From Aphrocallistes beatrix (lineage: Eukaryota > Porifera > Hexactinellida > Sceptrulophora > Aphrocallistidae), in NCBI GenBank assembly GCA_963281255.1, contig OY725490.1:6138001-6202000 (forward strand): DNA of 64,000 nt. Reading direction: 5' to 3'. The notes beneath the pieces are model-generated. The model was given only the letters and a program-made list of their open reading frames with translations. It did not search any database and was not told the origin of the DNA. The translations under genes were made by a program, and so were the position numbers. Positions 29,086 to 41,462 of this stretch are shown here, one piece after another. Positions within the stretch are counted from its first letter, which is position 1. Each line of letters starts with the position of its first letter.

Positions 29086-32000
29086 CTATTGCACATATGG
29101 ATAGGGAACGAGTTGTGGTGCGGGGACATTGTTCGAGCTATTCGGGTAATACTGCTGGGGGAGATAGGCCACTTGTGGCCCGTAAAGGGATGAGGGACTG
29201 ATCGCGAAGTGTGTGAAAGGAGTGAAATACGGTGGAAGATAAGGATCGTAGTATTGGAGTCCAGATGGGGGCATTTGAGGGAAGTAGAAGCCCTGAACCA
29301 TTCCATATGGAGGAGATGACAAGGTTCTATGGATATGAAAAAATTATAAAATAGTGAAAAAATATTGCCAATGCCCACTGTTTCGAAGTTAATTCTACAT
29401 ACTGTATTCAGGATAAAAATAACTGAGTGAGTGAAGGAAACTTTTGATAAATCAAGTAATAAATCAGTTCTGTCGGGAGCTCATAAAAAGTGATAAAGCT
29501 ATTGTCGTTATGTTGAACAAAAGTGATGTGGCTCATCCACCTTAACACCCATTGAACTAACACAGCTGTGGTTATTACTTGTATAGCATATTATATCAAA
29601 TTTTGTACTAAATACACTTCAGAAACAAAACGGAGAATAACTAGCATATCGCCATCATTCAGATTAGTCTTAAGCGTAGGATTGAACTATGTCTATGAAA
29701 GGAGATAATTGCCCACTGATATGATATAGTAGCACATATATGCATGATATAGACAATCTTCTACAAGGATGATGCAATTGAGAGATCTAAACGACTGTCT
29801 ACGATAATTTGTTATGAAATATTTTCAAACTCACACTTGCGAGGATTTCAAGTGATGCGGGCTACACGTTTGGGATGATGATTGAGATTTGTTTGGACTC
29901 TCTAAAAGAACAAATAAATAAAGATAAAAGAGCTGAATATACTATAGACAAACTGATATAAATAAAGATAAACAAACTGAGGTAAATACAGATAATTAGT
30001 CACACAAAGTGTGATTCAATGTACATTGTAAGAACTCAGCATTGAATTATGGCGCCCATTCGATAAGAAAAAATACGCTTACATTATTAATTACAACCCA
30101 CAGCAATAACACAGCTGAAATAGAGTCAAGATGTTATTTGTTACACATTATATTGCATCGGCAGATAGGGTACAGATCGAACAAAGCATTCATACAGCTC
30201 ATCGTTTTAGCAACCCAACTAACAAATGTGCTGGAAAGCTCGATTTAAGACAAACAATTTGATGATGTAATCCATTAACAATTCCTCAAATTACATAGCC
30301 CTTATCTGTTGGTATAATTCTGCTGTTTGATTAGTCAATACCTTCTGCAAATATTACATCTCCATTCACTTGTGATTAAGTAAACTCTCTGCAATGATTT
30401 GCTGAAGAATATTGCAATCATAGTATTTCACAGCTATTTTTTTTAGTGTATGGGTGATATATTTCACAATAGGGAATAATCTGAATTGCCATTAGCCAAA
30501 TGACATCGATATTTGACTTTTAAAATAACCCAAGGAGGGCAAGTACAGGGTGACTCATAAGTTCTGATACAAGCTTCATTAGGTATAAAATTTCTTATAC
30601 TCAAACAATCTTAGTTATTATGATCTTTAGAGATCGTGATTCGAATATTTTCAATGATTTTAAAAGATTTTTAGAGTCTAAGACCTGGAACTGTGTTTTG
30701 TAGGGTGAATTTTATGGAGAAAAAATGTGTCCTAGCATGCAGCGAAAATCGAGAATCAGGGCCCACTGCTTTCCAAATGATCATTCTAGAGTATTCAAAT
30801 TCTAGGAAAAATTGGCTCTCACATTTTCCTCGAACACTCTAAATTTGTAGAAATATAAGATGTTTATATCAGTACATATTGAGAACCATTTGGATCAGAT
30901 TTTTGGTGATGTGGAAAAAAGTGCAATTTTGGGTGATTTTGCTAAATGTACCTAATTTGAACTAGTGAAATAATAACTTTCTCTCGTTTCTGATAATGAA
31001 TTCAATGGATTTATGAAATAATTCCATGGTGAATAAAAGGTATCTGGTGCTAAATCGTCATAGAACATCGATTATGAAGACATTTTTGACAGAAGCAGTG
31101 ACCTCGATTCTCGATTTTCGCTGCGTGCCAGGACACATTTTTTCTCAATAAAATTCACCCTACAAAACACAGTTCCAGGTCTTAGACTCGAAAAATCTTT
31201 TAAAACCATTGAAAATATTCGAATTACGATCTCTAAAGACCATAATAACTAAGATTGTTTGAGTATAAAAATTTTATACCTAATGAAGCTTGTATCAGAA
31301 CTTATGAGCCACCCTGTAATACAAACTCTTAAACCAAGTCTATCAAATCTACAAATAAATTCGTACTGAAAGGAGGAGGGAGTTGGGAGTGATAGGATAA
31401 TTAAAAGGATTACTTTACTCCTCAATTCATATTCAGGTTGATGTGTCATTACTCCATTTTAGTGAACAGCATATCTGAGTAATCTACCTTCATTAGTATC
31501 CCACTTAACAATCATTTCTTAAATAGGAATATAAAAAACAAAAGCTGTATGCCGTTAGTATAATGGGAATTCCCTTAATGGGAGATTAATTGAGTCTATA
31601 TCAATCCTACACAATATGGAAGTCTTTGAAGCCCTGTTCGGAGCTATTAGCAATAATGCAAACCGTCCTAAGTCTTCCCAACATGGTGCTACAGGCAAAT
31701 GTGTCAATATCCATTTAAGGGTAAAATTATTACAATATTACAAATGAAGCTCCAGGCATTATCGGTAGGCTATAGACTCAACTGTACTAAGTTACTAAAC
31801 TTAGAATGAATTGTTATCTTAAATGATTGCTAAATGGAGTGAAGCCGAAAGAAAAATATTCTTTCATCAAGGTGATTATGATAGCTAGTATTGATCTCTA
31901 ATTTAATAGCATTGTGAACTTTGTAAATAAACCATTAAATGAGTAATGAATTAATTAATGATAAAACGTAATAATTAAATTAATGTATTAAATTCAATCA

Positions 32001-34939
32001 ATTCAGCATTTTTGCATATGACTGTAAAAATAAAAATAAACGAGTACACTTAAACCTATTATAAATCCGAACCTAACCTGATAGGTTTGTCTTCTTAGCA
32101 CCCAAGTAGGCTAGATTGACGTTAGCTACCCGTCCATCAATAACAGGGTTGTGTGTAGCTGTAGCTTTTTTCGCTTCTTCAGGTTCATGCATTGTAACCT
32201 AGAGAAATAGAATTCAAATACACGTACTACAGTTGTGATACATTAACTAGCATTCTTATCTGATTTAATACAGTAATCCCGTCTATAACGACCACCCAAG
32301 GGATTGGGCAAAAAATATTGTTATGTACAGGTGGCCGTTTTGTAGAGGTTAATTGCTATGGAAGTTTCAAGTGGCCGTTATTACAGGTGACCTCTATTTA
32401 GAGTGACCATTATAGCTGGTTCCCCTGTATTATTATCGAAAACAAATGTAACATGAACTCGCCAAAGGATATTAAGCTAATGTGCGATCTAGAATATAAA
32501 CACCTCTCCGGTACTTGTACTCGCGAAAGCTTTATTTGTTCTTTGTAGGCTAATATTTAGATGCATGTTGAAGGAGACAAAGTCTTCATAAATAATTAGA
32601 ATCTCAATAACAAATAGTTTACTGGGGAATATAGGCATAATAAAGCTTCAGCATATTATGTAGGAATTCGGGCTAACATGAAATTCACTTCGCTAAATCA
32701 GGTCTATCGAGTCATTAAAATCCTAGGAAATCTGTATACAATGTTTTCATTCGTAACATACAATTCAAGCTCTGAATTTAGAATTAGAAATGCGACTCGT
32801 GAACGCTACCAATTAATTCGGTAATATTGAGAAAGCTTTGTACCAGTTGTTCTCTAAATAGTTTGATTAGCGATTAATGGTTGTGAATAAATTTATTACA
32901 AGCAGAATCGTGCATTGAATCATTGCATAAACATCATGTTATCTCTGCAATATTCAACAACTTAACTCATTCAATTCTATAATAGATAAGGCTTTCAAGA
33001 TTTACAGGTGCTATCGAGTTTTAATGATTGGAGGCAATAATTAAGGCAAATTAATGCATATTCAAATCCGCTAATAGCAGTGATTCGATGATATAATAAT
33101 TCGGCATATGGAATTTCTTCAAGGTTGTTTACCTCCTTTGCTCTGTGGTGTCAAATCATATCAGATAACAGCAGAAATAACAACAGAAATTTAATTCTTG
33201 ATCAATGTAACCTATCGTGCTTCAATACATGATGTCACCCACGTATTGCAAACATGATATCCCTCATTGATTTATTTGACATCTACGTAGAGCAATCCAC
33301 AAGATTACACACATCATTTCGTTGGAACATCGGTATTATATACTCTGTGTCATGTGAATGTAATCATAGGTCTGATGCACACCCATATTCAGATACAAAT
33401 TTGCAAATTTAAGTATTACCCAGTCTTTACTGGGATGAAACACTTAAGCTAGTTGCATATTGGAATAATGTAGCTGATATGGATAGGATAAACTATGCAT
33501 ATGATATATTGTTGAGATTGCAAATGCCTGAACCATAACAGCTTCTGATTACTTTAGAGTAAGGTAAAAATTCTACCTGTGTCCATTTTAATACCCTAAT
33601 CATTCATTGCTTTCGGAAATGCATTGCAATTCAATGAAATTATATTGTATTATTAATAATTGCGAGAATTTGAAGTATAAGTAACGGATGTTATTACTAA
33701 CGTCACTTCCTAGTGTAATTTAAATCATTTGAAATCTGAATGAAATATCACCGTCATTTGATTAGAGATTTTAGCACCAAGTTGCAAAAGCTTACATAAA
33801 TTTGATCTGAAATATAATGATTGGGAAGGAAGATTAGAGATGGAACCTAAGCACTTTCGATCCAAAGGAGGAGAGCTCATAATTACGTAACTAGTCTACC
33901 AATGGACAATGAGTAAAGTTGCTCTCTACAACGCAATGCATAAAATGCTGAGATGGCAAATTCAAGAAATTGCTGCCCTTTTAGGTAATTATACAATTTG
34001 TAGTTCAAAGTTGTGGTAAATCCTTTTCCATCATTCAGGTTCGTAGATCATAGTTCAGACCATTTAGGAATAAAAGAATAGGCGCGAACATTTTCCTCAT
34101 TGAAATAATGCTGGTTCATCAATTAATTAAAAAGCTATCAGATGGACGTAGTTGGACTAATTTTAACAAATTTACTTTTTTACCACAAACCCGTCATAGT
34201 AAGAAATATCAGGACAGTTAAGCTAAAGCGTAAGAGGAGAACGAGAAAATATCGAATTTTAAACTTAAGAAGTCGTGGTTATCATTAGTGTAATCAAATC
34301 TCTTGATACAAGTGTATGTTCTTTACAGCACAGTATTGAGTAACAGGTATCAACTAAAAAGTTGAATGTTAAGAATATCTCATTAGTCTATGCATGGTTG
34401 TAATAGATCACTCGGGTGCAGTCCTACCAGCTTAACCAGTAGTGGTATCGGTTACTGGGGGCGGATCAAACATAATCTTCTAGTAAATATAATGAGATAT
34501 TTCCCGTTATGTTTATTCAGGGCTTGTAAGAGGAATTTAAAAGATTCGTTGTTCTAGGTTACTATGTCACTCTTTTATTGGGAATTAGAATATGATGTCC
34601 TCTTCAAAAATTTAAAAAAATATGTGTACTTGGTAACTCTAGGTAGAGGGATAACTGAGCTATGAAACTGTCCTTTCAATTTGTCCTTTTATAGAATTAT
34701 TTTGACAATTTGATATCGATAGGAGTAAAATATTGCTGAATAATAATGAATTAAACAAATTTCCAACTTACAAATCCGTATCCTTTTGATTTGCCTGTTT
34801 GCTTATCTCGGATAACCACAGCTTCCTCAATATCTCCGTAATACTTAAAATGAGAGTGTAACGTCTCGTCCGACGTACTATACGGAAGCCCTCCAACGAA
34901 TATCTTTGTCAGCATGGTATCCTTCTTGTTTAAAGACAT
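29086..34939 (-). CDS. RBM24: RBM24/RBM38-like RNA-binding protein, four exons
   Basis: Joining minus-strand exons 34772-34939, 32078-32198, 29835-29901 and 29086-29326 gives 597 bases, 198 residues plus stop, with all phases agreeing. Donors are GTAAGT, GTTAGG and GTGAGT; all acceptors end in AG. One N-terminal RRM: RNP2 KIFVGGLPY (12-20), RNP1 KGYGF|VTM split exactly at the first intron, then [16 protein letters not shown], the hallmark of the RBM24/38 (SUP-12) family. The C-terminus is rich in Pro, Tyr, Ser and Gln as in those proteins (human RBM24 is 236 residues). The family binds GU-rich RNA and controls splicing and mRNA stability. It is the only gene here with demonstrable coding introns; 508-2573 bases long, they hold two DNA transposons. 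Orthology to RBM24 versus RBM38 is not resolved. Confidence 0.88.
30546..31316. mobile_element. Tc1/mariner-like MITE with ~200-base inverted arms, in RBM24 intron 2
   Basis: Ends CAGGGTGACTCATAAGTTCTG and the inverse (...CTTATGAGCCACCCTG), flanked by TA. Arms match for about 200 bases, to the word CGAGAATC. The centre is AT-rich and non-coding. Confidence 0.8.
32271..32427. mobile_element. pogo-like short element, in RBM24 intron 1
   Basis: CAGTAATCCCGTCTATAACG ... TATAGCTGGTTCCCCTG with TA on each side; the interior has the word GGCCGTT, as in the element at 6381. Confidence 0.65.
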
Positions 34940-35904
34940 TTCCAGTTATAAACGAAAATAATAAAATGAAAAAAGGAGAAGCGATTATCTATAAAACAGG
35001 AATAGTATTAAGGTAATTCCAATGTTTGAATGCGATTAAAACCAGCTCTGCTTCTGTCAAAGCTGTAGAGAATGGCCTTTTATACAAAGCGAATACTTAC
35101 CGATTTAGTGAATGTGGGAAGCCGAGTGGACTGAAAGAATATCAAAGAAATCTCCAAATTCGTAGAGAGCAATGCCTAATAAAAATAAAAATCTGTATAT
35201 CCCAAATTTAATCTACAAAATTTAATCACTAGTTAATGCTCTATTTCGAAGAGACCGCTTTATATAGAAGAGAAGGAAATGTGATCGATGTCTATTGAAA
35301 TGCGATGCAGTGAATGTATGCATAGAAGAAAGAAGAACTGTTGAGCTGTATAATGAATCAACCCGTATTAGGATCAAAAGTGTGCATATCCAGACAAAGG
35401 TCAGTAAGTATCGAAATCAGAATCTCAGTGCGTGTTGGTTACATAAATGGAAATATTTCAGTGTATAATATGTCTCCATGCTACCTGTTATAACCTGATA
35501 CTATATTAATCTATTCAGTAATTGAGTCTGTTTTTAGATCTGGAATGGTTTAAGATTTGAATTGTCGGAGATATTGATACTGACAAGTCTGAATTAACAT
35601 CATGATGGCAATGCTTCATTACTATAATTGGAAACAGTTATTTTGAAAATTGGAGAAATACGACCGAACATATACAATAATAAAAAATTACCCAAGTTTA
35701 GTAGTCAGGAATACCAGCTAGATACACATTTCTAAAAGACAAGTAGCTCTCATAAAATGTACTCCATTAATATTCTAAATGATTAAATAGCATAATAGTT
35801 ATTGATAGCGCCTTTATATTATGCAATTTCAACTGTCAATTTCTACATGATGTCTGTGCTTAGAGGACTAAAAATATATTTCTCCGTCCTTTAATCGCCT
35901 AGTT
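34940..35904. other. upstream region of the RBM24-like gene
   Basis: The start codon is at 34937-34939. The following ~960 bases are AT-rich with no gene or repeat recognised; they probably contain the 5' UTR and promoter of the minus-strand gene, but no motif can be assigned. Confidence 0.3.
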
Positions 35905-36080
35905 CAGGCGTGTCAAACTGGTGGCCCGCAGGTTGCTCAGAGGTGGCCCGCCAGCCAGTTGCGAAAAAATATTATAATTGAATGAATCAGTAGTCAAAAT
36001 GTATTCATTCCTATCATGGTCCGGGGAAGAGCTGGGGTTATGAAATTGGACCACTATCCGATTCGAGTTTGACACACCTG
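35905..36080. mobile_element. hAT-type short element with perfect 8-bp target duplication
   Basis: Inverted ends CAGGCGTGTCAAACTGG ... CGAGTTTGACACACCTG flanked by the exact direct repeat GCCTAGTT (35897-35904, 36081-36088). The interior has GTGGCCCGC words. Confidence 0.9.
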
Positions 36081-36088
36081 GCCTAGTT

Positions 36089-37192
36089 CATAACTTTTAA
36101 AAGCAAGATTACTGATATTGTATTGTACCTACTATATAATTTAATTCGATATACAAGTATGGCAATAGATTATCCACTCATTAGAAGTTAGCATAAGGAA
36201 TCATGAAGCTAAAAGAAGCTACATTTTATAAAAATTTCTCAATTTCTAACGATTCATTGTTGTAGCAAGTCAATTTCTAACGATTCATCGTTGTAACATC
36301 GTAGGAACTTTAAAACATGGAATCATTAAGTAGAAAGAAATTATATAATTCAATTATTAATTATATAAAAAGTGCAGCACAGATAAGGGCAAAGGCCTAA
36401 ATTTGCATAATTCTAATAATACTTGTAATTCTCTTTCAGATCTTCAGAGTTTAAAGAGATAATGACCCGAAATTTTGACAAAGCTAAGGCTATAGTAAAT
36501 GGAATTGTGTACATGTGTATGGGGAATTCCATGTCAAAAAACCAATAATTTCACCACCATCAACCGATTGGTCTGAAATTTGCTGTGCGACAGAGCACTG
36601 ATATGTCTTTACTTTTGTGAAAATTTCAGATCAATCGGTCATGTGGTTTTTGAGTTATGACGTCACAAATTTTTGAATTTTTGCTGTTTGACCAAGGATT
36701 TTCACTTTGCTAAAATCACCATCCCATTTTAAACTCGAATAACTCGAAAAATATTCATCAAATTCTTTCATAAATTGCAATACTTATGTTTTTACATATG
36801 GAGAATACGAAAAACTTTAGTAAATTAAGTTTTGAGTTCCTTTTCTTTGTAGAAACTAGAACTGAAACCAACTCCCGAAGCAAACCGGAACTATGACGTA
36901 ACAAAAATGCATATCTCGGAAACTGTTTTATTTTTGGGTATTTTACTGTTCATATTCATAATTTATTGTATTAAAAAATTCATTTGGTTTCCATATGTTC
37001 TCTTTGAGTTATTTACATTTTTGTACCTGTAAACGCTTTCTATAATTAACTCAAAATCTTATGCCTTAAAAATATAAAATTGACCTGACAACTCTCAATT
37101 TCTACCATTTTGAAAATGCTTTTATGTCTTCCTCTATAATATCACTCATTCTTACAACATTCTGCTATTGATATGTGCATTCGGAATTATAA
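36089..37192. other. AT-rich region with a probable old repeat
   Basis: 36520-36920 has features of an old transposon (ATTCCATGTCAAAAAACC, CAATCGGTC, GAGTTATGACGTCAC, AACTATGACGTAAC) but no matching ends were found. At 36245-36305 a ~30-base word (CAATTTCTAACGATTCATYG) is tandemly repeated. No gene. Confidence 0.35.
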
Positions 37193-38480
37193 GTCTGTTG
37201 TATATTTGACCGCAGACAGACTAAACATAAACAGTGCAATGCTGTTGTTGCTATGTAATAAGAATGCAATAAATGTCACTAATGAGTTGAAAAGTTAATT
37301 TTAGAGGACTAATATTTGTTAAACAATCCTATATTTCGTTCGACCATAGCACTATGTATATAAGGCCTTCCATCTAAATCTCAAAAATGGACCAGGGATG
37401 CGGTCGAAGATGGTTGATCAAATACATGATCTGCCAAAAATCATGAACGACGCAGAATAGAGTTTCGAAATGTATTACCAGCATATATAAATATGACGCC
37501 AAGGTATCCATATCCGTTGTTAAAATTTCGATTAGTCATCATATGATTGCACAATAGGTTATATTTGGGACACATTTAGTGAATTTCAGAGGTTGTTTAA
37601 GGGCACTTCTAAGTGGTTGTTTTATTATAGTTTTTTTATATAGAACTGAGCTGTGAATAGGTTGATTCGAAAAGTGAATATTTTTCATGGAATGTTGCTA
37701 CATTCCAGCGTTGCTATGGAAGCGCTGATCACGCTGATCAGTTTTTGATCAGTTGAGGTCATATCTTGTAAACCGCAATAACTATGCATTCAAATTTGAT
37801 CTTATTTGATATCCAATAGACTATTTCCTATAAAGCCATAACATAATTTCCACATCTAGATTAAATGGTTTACGAGTTATTAGACAAATGATCACTTTGG
37901 TCACAATTGGTAATTTGTCTAATAACTCGTAAACCATTGAATCTAGACGTGGAAATTGACCTCAACTGATCAAAATGCGCTTCCATAACAACGCTGGAAT
38001 GTAGCAACATTCCATGAAAAATATTCACTTTTCGCATCAACCCATTCACAGCTCAGTTCTATACAAAAAACTATAATAAAACAACCACTTAAATTCACTA
38101 AATGTGTCCCAAATATAACTTATTGTGTAATCATATGATGACTAATCGAAATTTTAACAACGGATATGGATACTTTGGCGTCATATTTATATATGCTGGT
38201 ACATTTCGAAGCTCTATTGCGTCGTTCATGATTTTTGGCAGACCATGTATTTGATCAACCATCTTCGACCGCATCCCTGGTCCATTTTTGAGATTTAGAT
38301 GGGAGGCCTTATGTACAGAGTGCTATGGTAAGACTAAATATCAGATGGTTCTGCAAATATTTGTTCTCCTAAATTAACTTTTCAACTCATTAGTGACATT
38401 AATTGCATTCCTATTACATGGCAACAACAGCATTGAACTGTTTATGTTTAGTCTGTCTGTGGGTCAAATATACAACAGAC
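37193..38480. mobile_element. 1.3-kb foldback element of the CATAGC family
   Basis: Near-perfect inverted arms of ~640 bases, centre near 37890. The arms start GTCTGTTGTATATTTGACC, contain the word CCATAGCAC (37349 and, inverted, ~38328), GGACCAGGGATGCGGTCGAAG and GGAATGTTGCTACATTCC, and end with the inverse. The family motif CCATAG lies ~155 bases inside each arm, so either the palindrome is larger than one element or the element has outer sequence not present at 5078. Confidence 0.75.
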
Positions 38481-38908
38481 CATAGCCTACTCTAATAATG
38501 CCTCACAGTAGACTGAAAATCATGGACTAGGAATGAAGTAGTAGCCGAATGGATTAATACACGATTAGCCTAAAATCGTTAACCATGCAGAATAGGCATT
38601 AAGAATGTATTACCAGCATATATAAACATGAATCAAAGTACATATATCCGTTGGAAAAATTTCGATTAGTCATCATATCATTGCGTAACAGGTCATTCTA
38701 AAGACAATTTTAGCGATTTTCTAAGCTGTTTTAACCCTATTTCTAAATGGTATTATGTGTGATTCTTGTGCTGAACCAAGATTAGTACGAGTTGATTTGA
38801 AAAATTTAGAATTTTTTATAAAATGTTGTTACATTCCTACGTTGCTATGGTAAAGCATTTTGATCAGAGCCATATCCTGCAAATTGTAAGAACTAGGTCT
38901 TCAAATTT
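38481..38908. mobile_element. half copy of the foldback family, cut by the gap
   Basis: Directly abuts the palindrome. Begins CATAGCCTACTCTAATAATG and is almost the same as 18575-19063 up to the N run. Confidence 0.65.
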
Positions 38909-39108
38909 NNNNNNNNNNNNNNNNNNNNNNNNNNNNNNNNNNNNNNNNNNNNNNNNNNNNNNNNNNNNNNNNNNNNNNNNNNNNNNNNNNNNNNNNNNNN
39001 NNNNNNNNNNNNNNNNNNNNNNNNNNNNNNNNNNNNNNNNNNNNNNNNNNNNNNNNNNNNNNNNNNNNNNNNNNNNNNNNNNNNNNNNNNNNNNNNNNNN
39101 NNNNNNNN
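38909..39108. other. assembly gap, 200 N
   Basis: Exactly 200 N. It truncates the PIN-like fragment on its right. Confidence 0.98.
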
Positions 39109-39532
39109 CTTGGTTTGGTGCAGAAAACACCCAAGCATAGTTTTTTAAGATGGAATCCTCTTTGAACTTGTACAGAGCAGACTTCTTTCCGAGCACGAAA
39201 TATGCTGGAGTGACGTCACACCCGGTGAATGCATGCAGAAAAAGCAAGCTGTGGCAGATTTCGTCCGCAAGCACCTGCTTTATCTTCTTGATGTCATACA
39301 CTACGGTTGGTTTCCCTTTATCCGAGCGGAAGTATGTCTTCTTAGCATTGTTGTTAGGAGTGTAGTGCAGCAACAGAACCAATAGATATATATCCTCGCC
39401 TATGAAAGTAGTTGTCTTGGACGAGGCCATTGATACTGCTGCCTTCACAATGTCAACATCTGCATCCTCCTCAGCCTGTATTACATGGCACCCTCGTTCT
39501 CTCATACGTTCAGAAATGAGACGGATGAGGTG
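39109..39532 (-). pseudogene. PIN/FEN1-like nuclease-type fragment of a repetitive gene family
   Basis: The minus-strand frame contains GCHVIQAEEDADVDIVKAAV, then GEDIYLLVLLLHY and LLFLHAFTGCDVTPAYFVLG. These acidic clusters (EDADVD, GED, GCDxT) are spaced as in XPG-I/PIN-like folds of a gene family often found in many copies in invertebrate genomes with transposon-like behaviour. Family assignment is by pattern memory. The right side of the fragment opens without a start codon, and the left side is lost in the gap. The matching Cys-rich tail is nearby but on the opposite strand (39605-39772), so the locus is rearranged. Confidence 0.5.
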
Positions 39533-39604
39533 CTATTTCCAGATGAAGATGTGGATGAGCATGGCTGATGGTATGGAGGTCACCCTGCATCGGCACTCTT
39601 GAAA

Positions 39605-39772
39605 ATGATTCACTGTAACTGTTCCACAGGCTATAGTAGTCTCAGATGTAGCTGCAGAAAACAAGGACTCAACTGTTCTCAAGCATGCGGACGATGCCAA
39701 GATAACAACATTGGCTATATAAAAGAAGGAATTGCATCGGATGATGAAACCGAAGATGGTATTGAAATGTGA
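39605..39772 (+). pseudogene. Cys-rich C-terminal tail of the same gene family
   Basis: A 55-residue frame from ATG to TGA: IHCNCSTGYSSLRCSCRKQG, then CSQACGRCQDNN and an acidic tail. The pattern C-x-C ... C-x-C-R-K-x-G-x-x-C ... C-G-x-C is what ends the PIN-like proteins described at 39109-39532. Being on the other strand it cannot be the tail of that fragment without an inversion. Likely a relic. Confidence 0.45.
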
Positions 39773-40400
39773 ACATACTTGTATCAATGTTAAAAATACA
39801 TAAATACCACCAGTCGCAAACCATAATATTTTAAAACTAACGTTTAGACTATTTATATTAAGAAATTCGTACTCAGCAAGCATAGCCGAGAAAAACAAGG
39901 GGTCACTCGATATGGTTTACACCAAATTTGGAGATCGGAATTTTTACATTCCAGGCTGTTGCTAGGGAGGGCCCAAAATTTTTTGCTCAAAATATAGTCA
40001 ATATATATATCAAATTGCCGGAAATTTGATGCTGAGCACGAATATGACAATAAAAAACTGATTTGCAATCATTTGAAAGGTTAATCTCTGTTTTCAAAAC
40101 CGGCGATTTGTATAGTCAGGGGTCAACGACGGGGTCGTAGCAAATCACTTTCCGATACTCCGATTTCGGTAAACTTTTAGTATGTTACTCCTACGACATG
40201 ATACAACGGAAAAATGCAATAAAACAATTTCTTGCAATTTCTTTGGGGTCATGCATCATATTGACCTGACTATAACTGACAACGAGTAAGAACACGTGGA
40301 AGTTCCATGTGACAATTCGCACATAGAATGTTCATTCGAATAACTAATAGTCTTGGAGGTGTATTGTCACGAAATTATATTTCAGCAACCTAGGTGTATC
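39773..40400. other. intergenic, nothing recognised
   Basis: Mixed-composition sequence without an inverted repeat or a credible gene. Confidence 0.3.
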
Positions 40401-40795
40401 CATGGCCTACATAATACACAACCGTGCATATACTGAAAAGACCTGAAAAATAGAAGGCCAGTTTTAACACAGTCAAAACTTAATTAGACCGATAAATCAA
40501 AAAGTTAAACCGTATACGATAGACCTTTGAAATGTATTATTACCATATACAAACATCATATCAGGGTATCCAATTCAGCTGTCCAAAAGTTGAGATGTCA
40601 TCATGTGATTGCGCAATAGGCTCTTTTTAGAACGAAAAATGCTGCTGTTCTAGCTCATTTAAAACATCGTTATATGCATTTCTAATGCTTGATTTTTTGA
40701 GAGAACAACAATAGGAAGGGCTTAATCCAAAAATTATGAAAATCTTAACTGGAATGCCTATGCATTCTTCAGTTGCTATGGAAACAAAAAAATTG
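40401..40795. repeat. diverged half copy of the CATGGCC foldback family
   Basis: CATGGCCTACATAATACACAAC at the start, then AATGTATTATTACCATATAC, GATTGCGCAATAGGCT and ATTCTTCAGTTGCTATGGAAAC. These occur in the same order as in 5078-6125, but with many changes. Confidence 0.45.
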
Positions 40796-41462
40796 AATGT
40801 TTAATCCACTGCCCGGCACCACGCCCCCTCCCCACCGGCTTCAGACCTGGGGGGGGGTCGTCCCCCCAGGTACCCACACTTCGCGCCTATGGGAGGCACT
40901 CACTTCAGAAGTTGGCCAATATACCATATTTACTCGAATAAGCCCTGGGAGTAAGATATTTTTAATATTACCATATATGGAAGTGTGTGAAAACCACAAA
41001 ACTCAGAAACCATTAATATTTGAGACTGGACAATGGTGCCAATCGACTCCCCATATATGACTTCCTATTCAATTATAATACATTTCGCATGTCTAATGTT
41101 AACCGATTCCCAGTTATCAGCATCAATACCATACATAGCATGATGTGAAAACCACAAATATTTTAAATATGCCAATGTAACCAATGAATTCCCCATACAC
41201 TACTTCGTATTCAACATTAATATATTTAATATCAATATAATAAATGGTTTTCGAGATACGTATCAATAATAACAAACTGGCCTAACTTGGCATATTCAAT
41301 TATCGTTTCTACTCAGAGTGGACTGTACAGGTAGTTTAGAAGTCCATGGGTTATCCTAACAAAATCGTAATAAAAAAATTTTAAATACACGTAGTATGAT
41401 TGGGAAACGTTATTAAATCTACCATCAAATATAAAATGCATAATTATATCCCTAAAAGAGAG
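40796..41462. other. intergenic; short GC-rich palindrome
   Basis: At ~40845-40875 a G-run/C-run palindrome (ACCTGGGGGGGGGTCGTCCCCCCAGGT) resembles fragments near 4480, 13370 and 49820, probably element ends. The rest is AT-rich. Confidence 0.3.
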
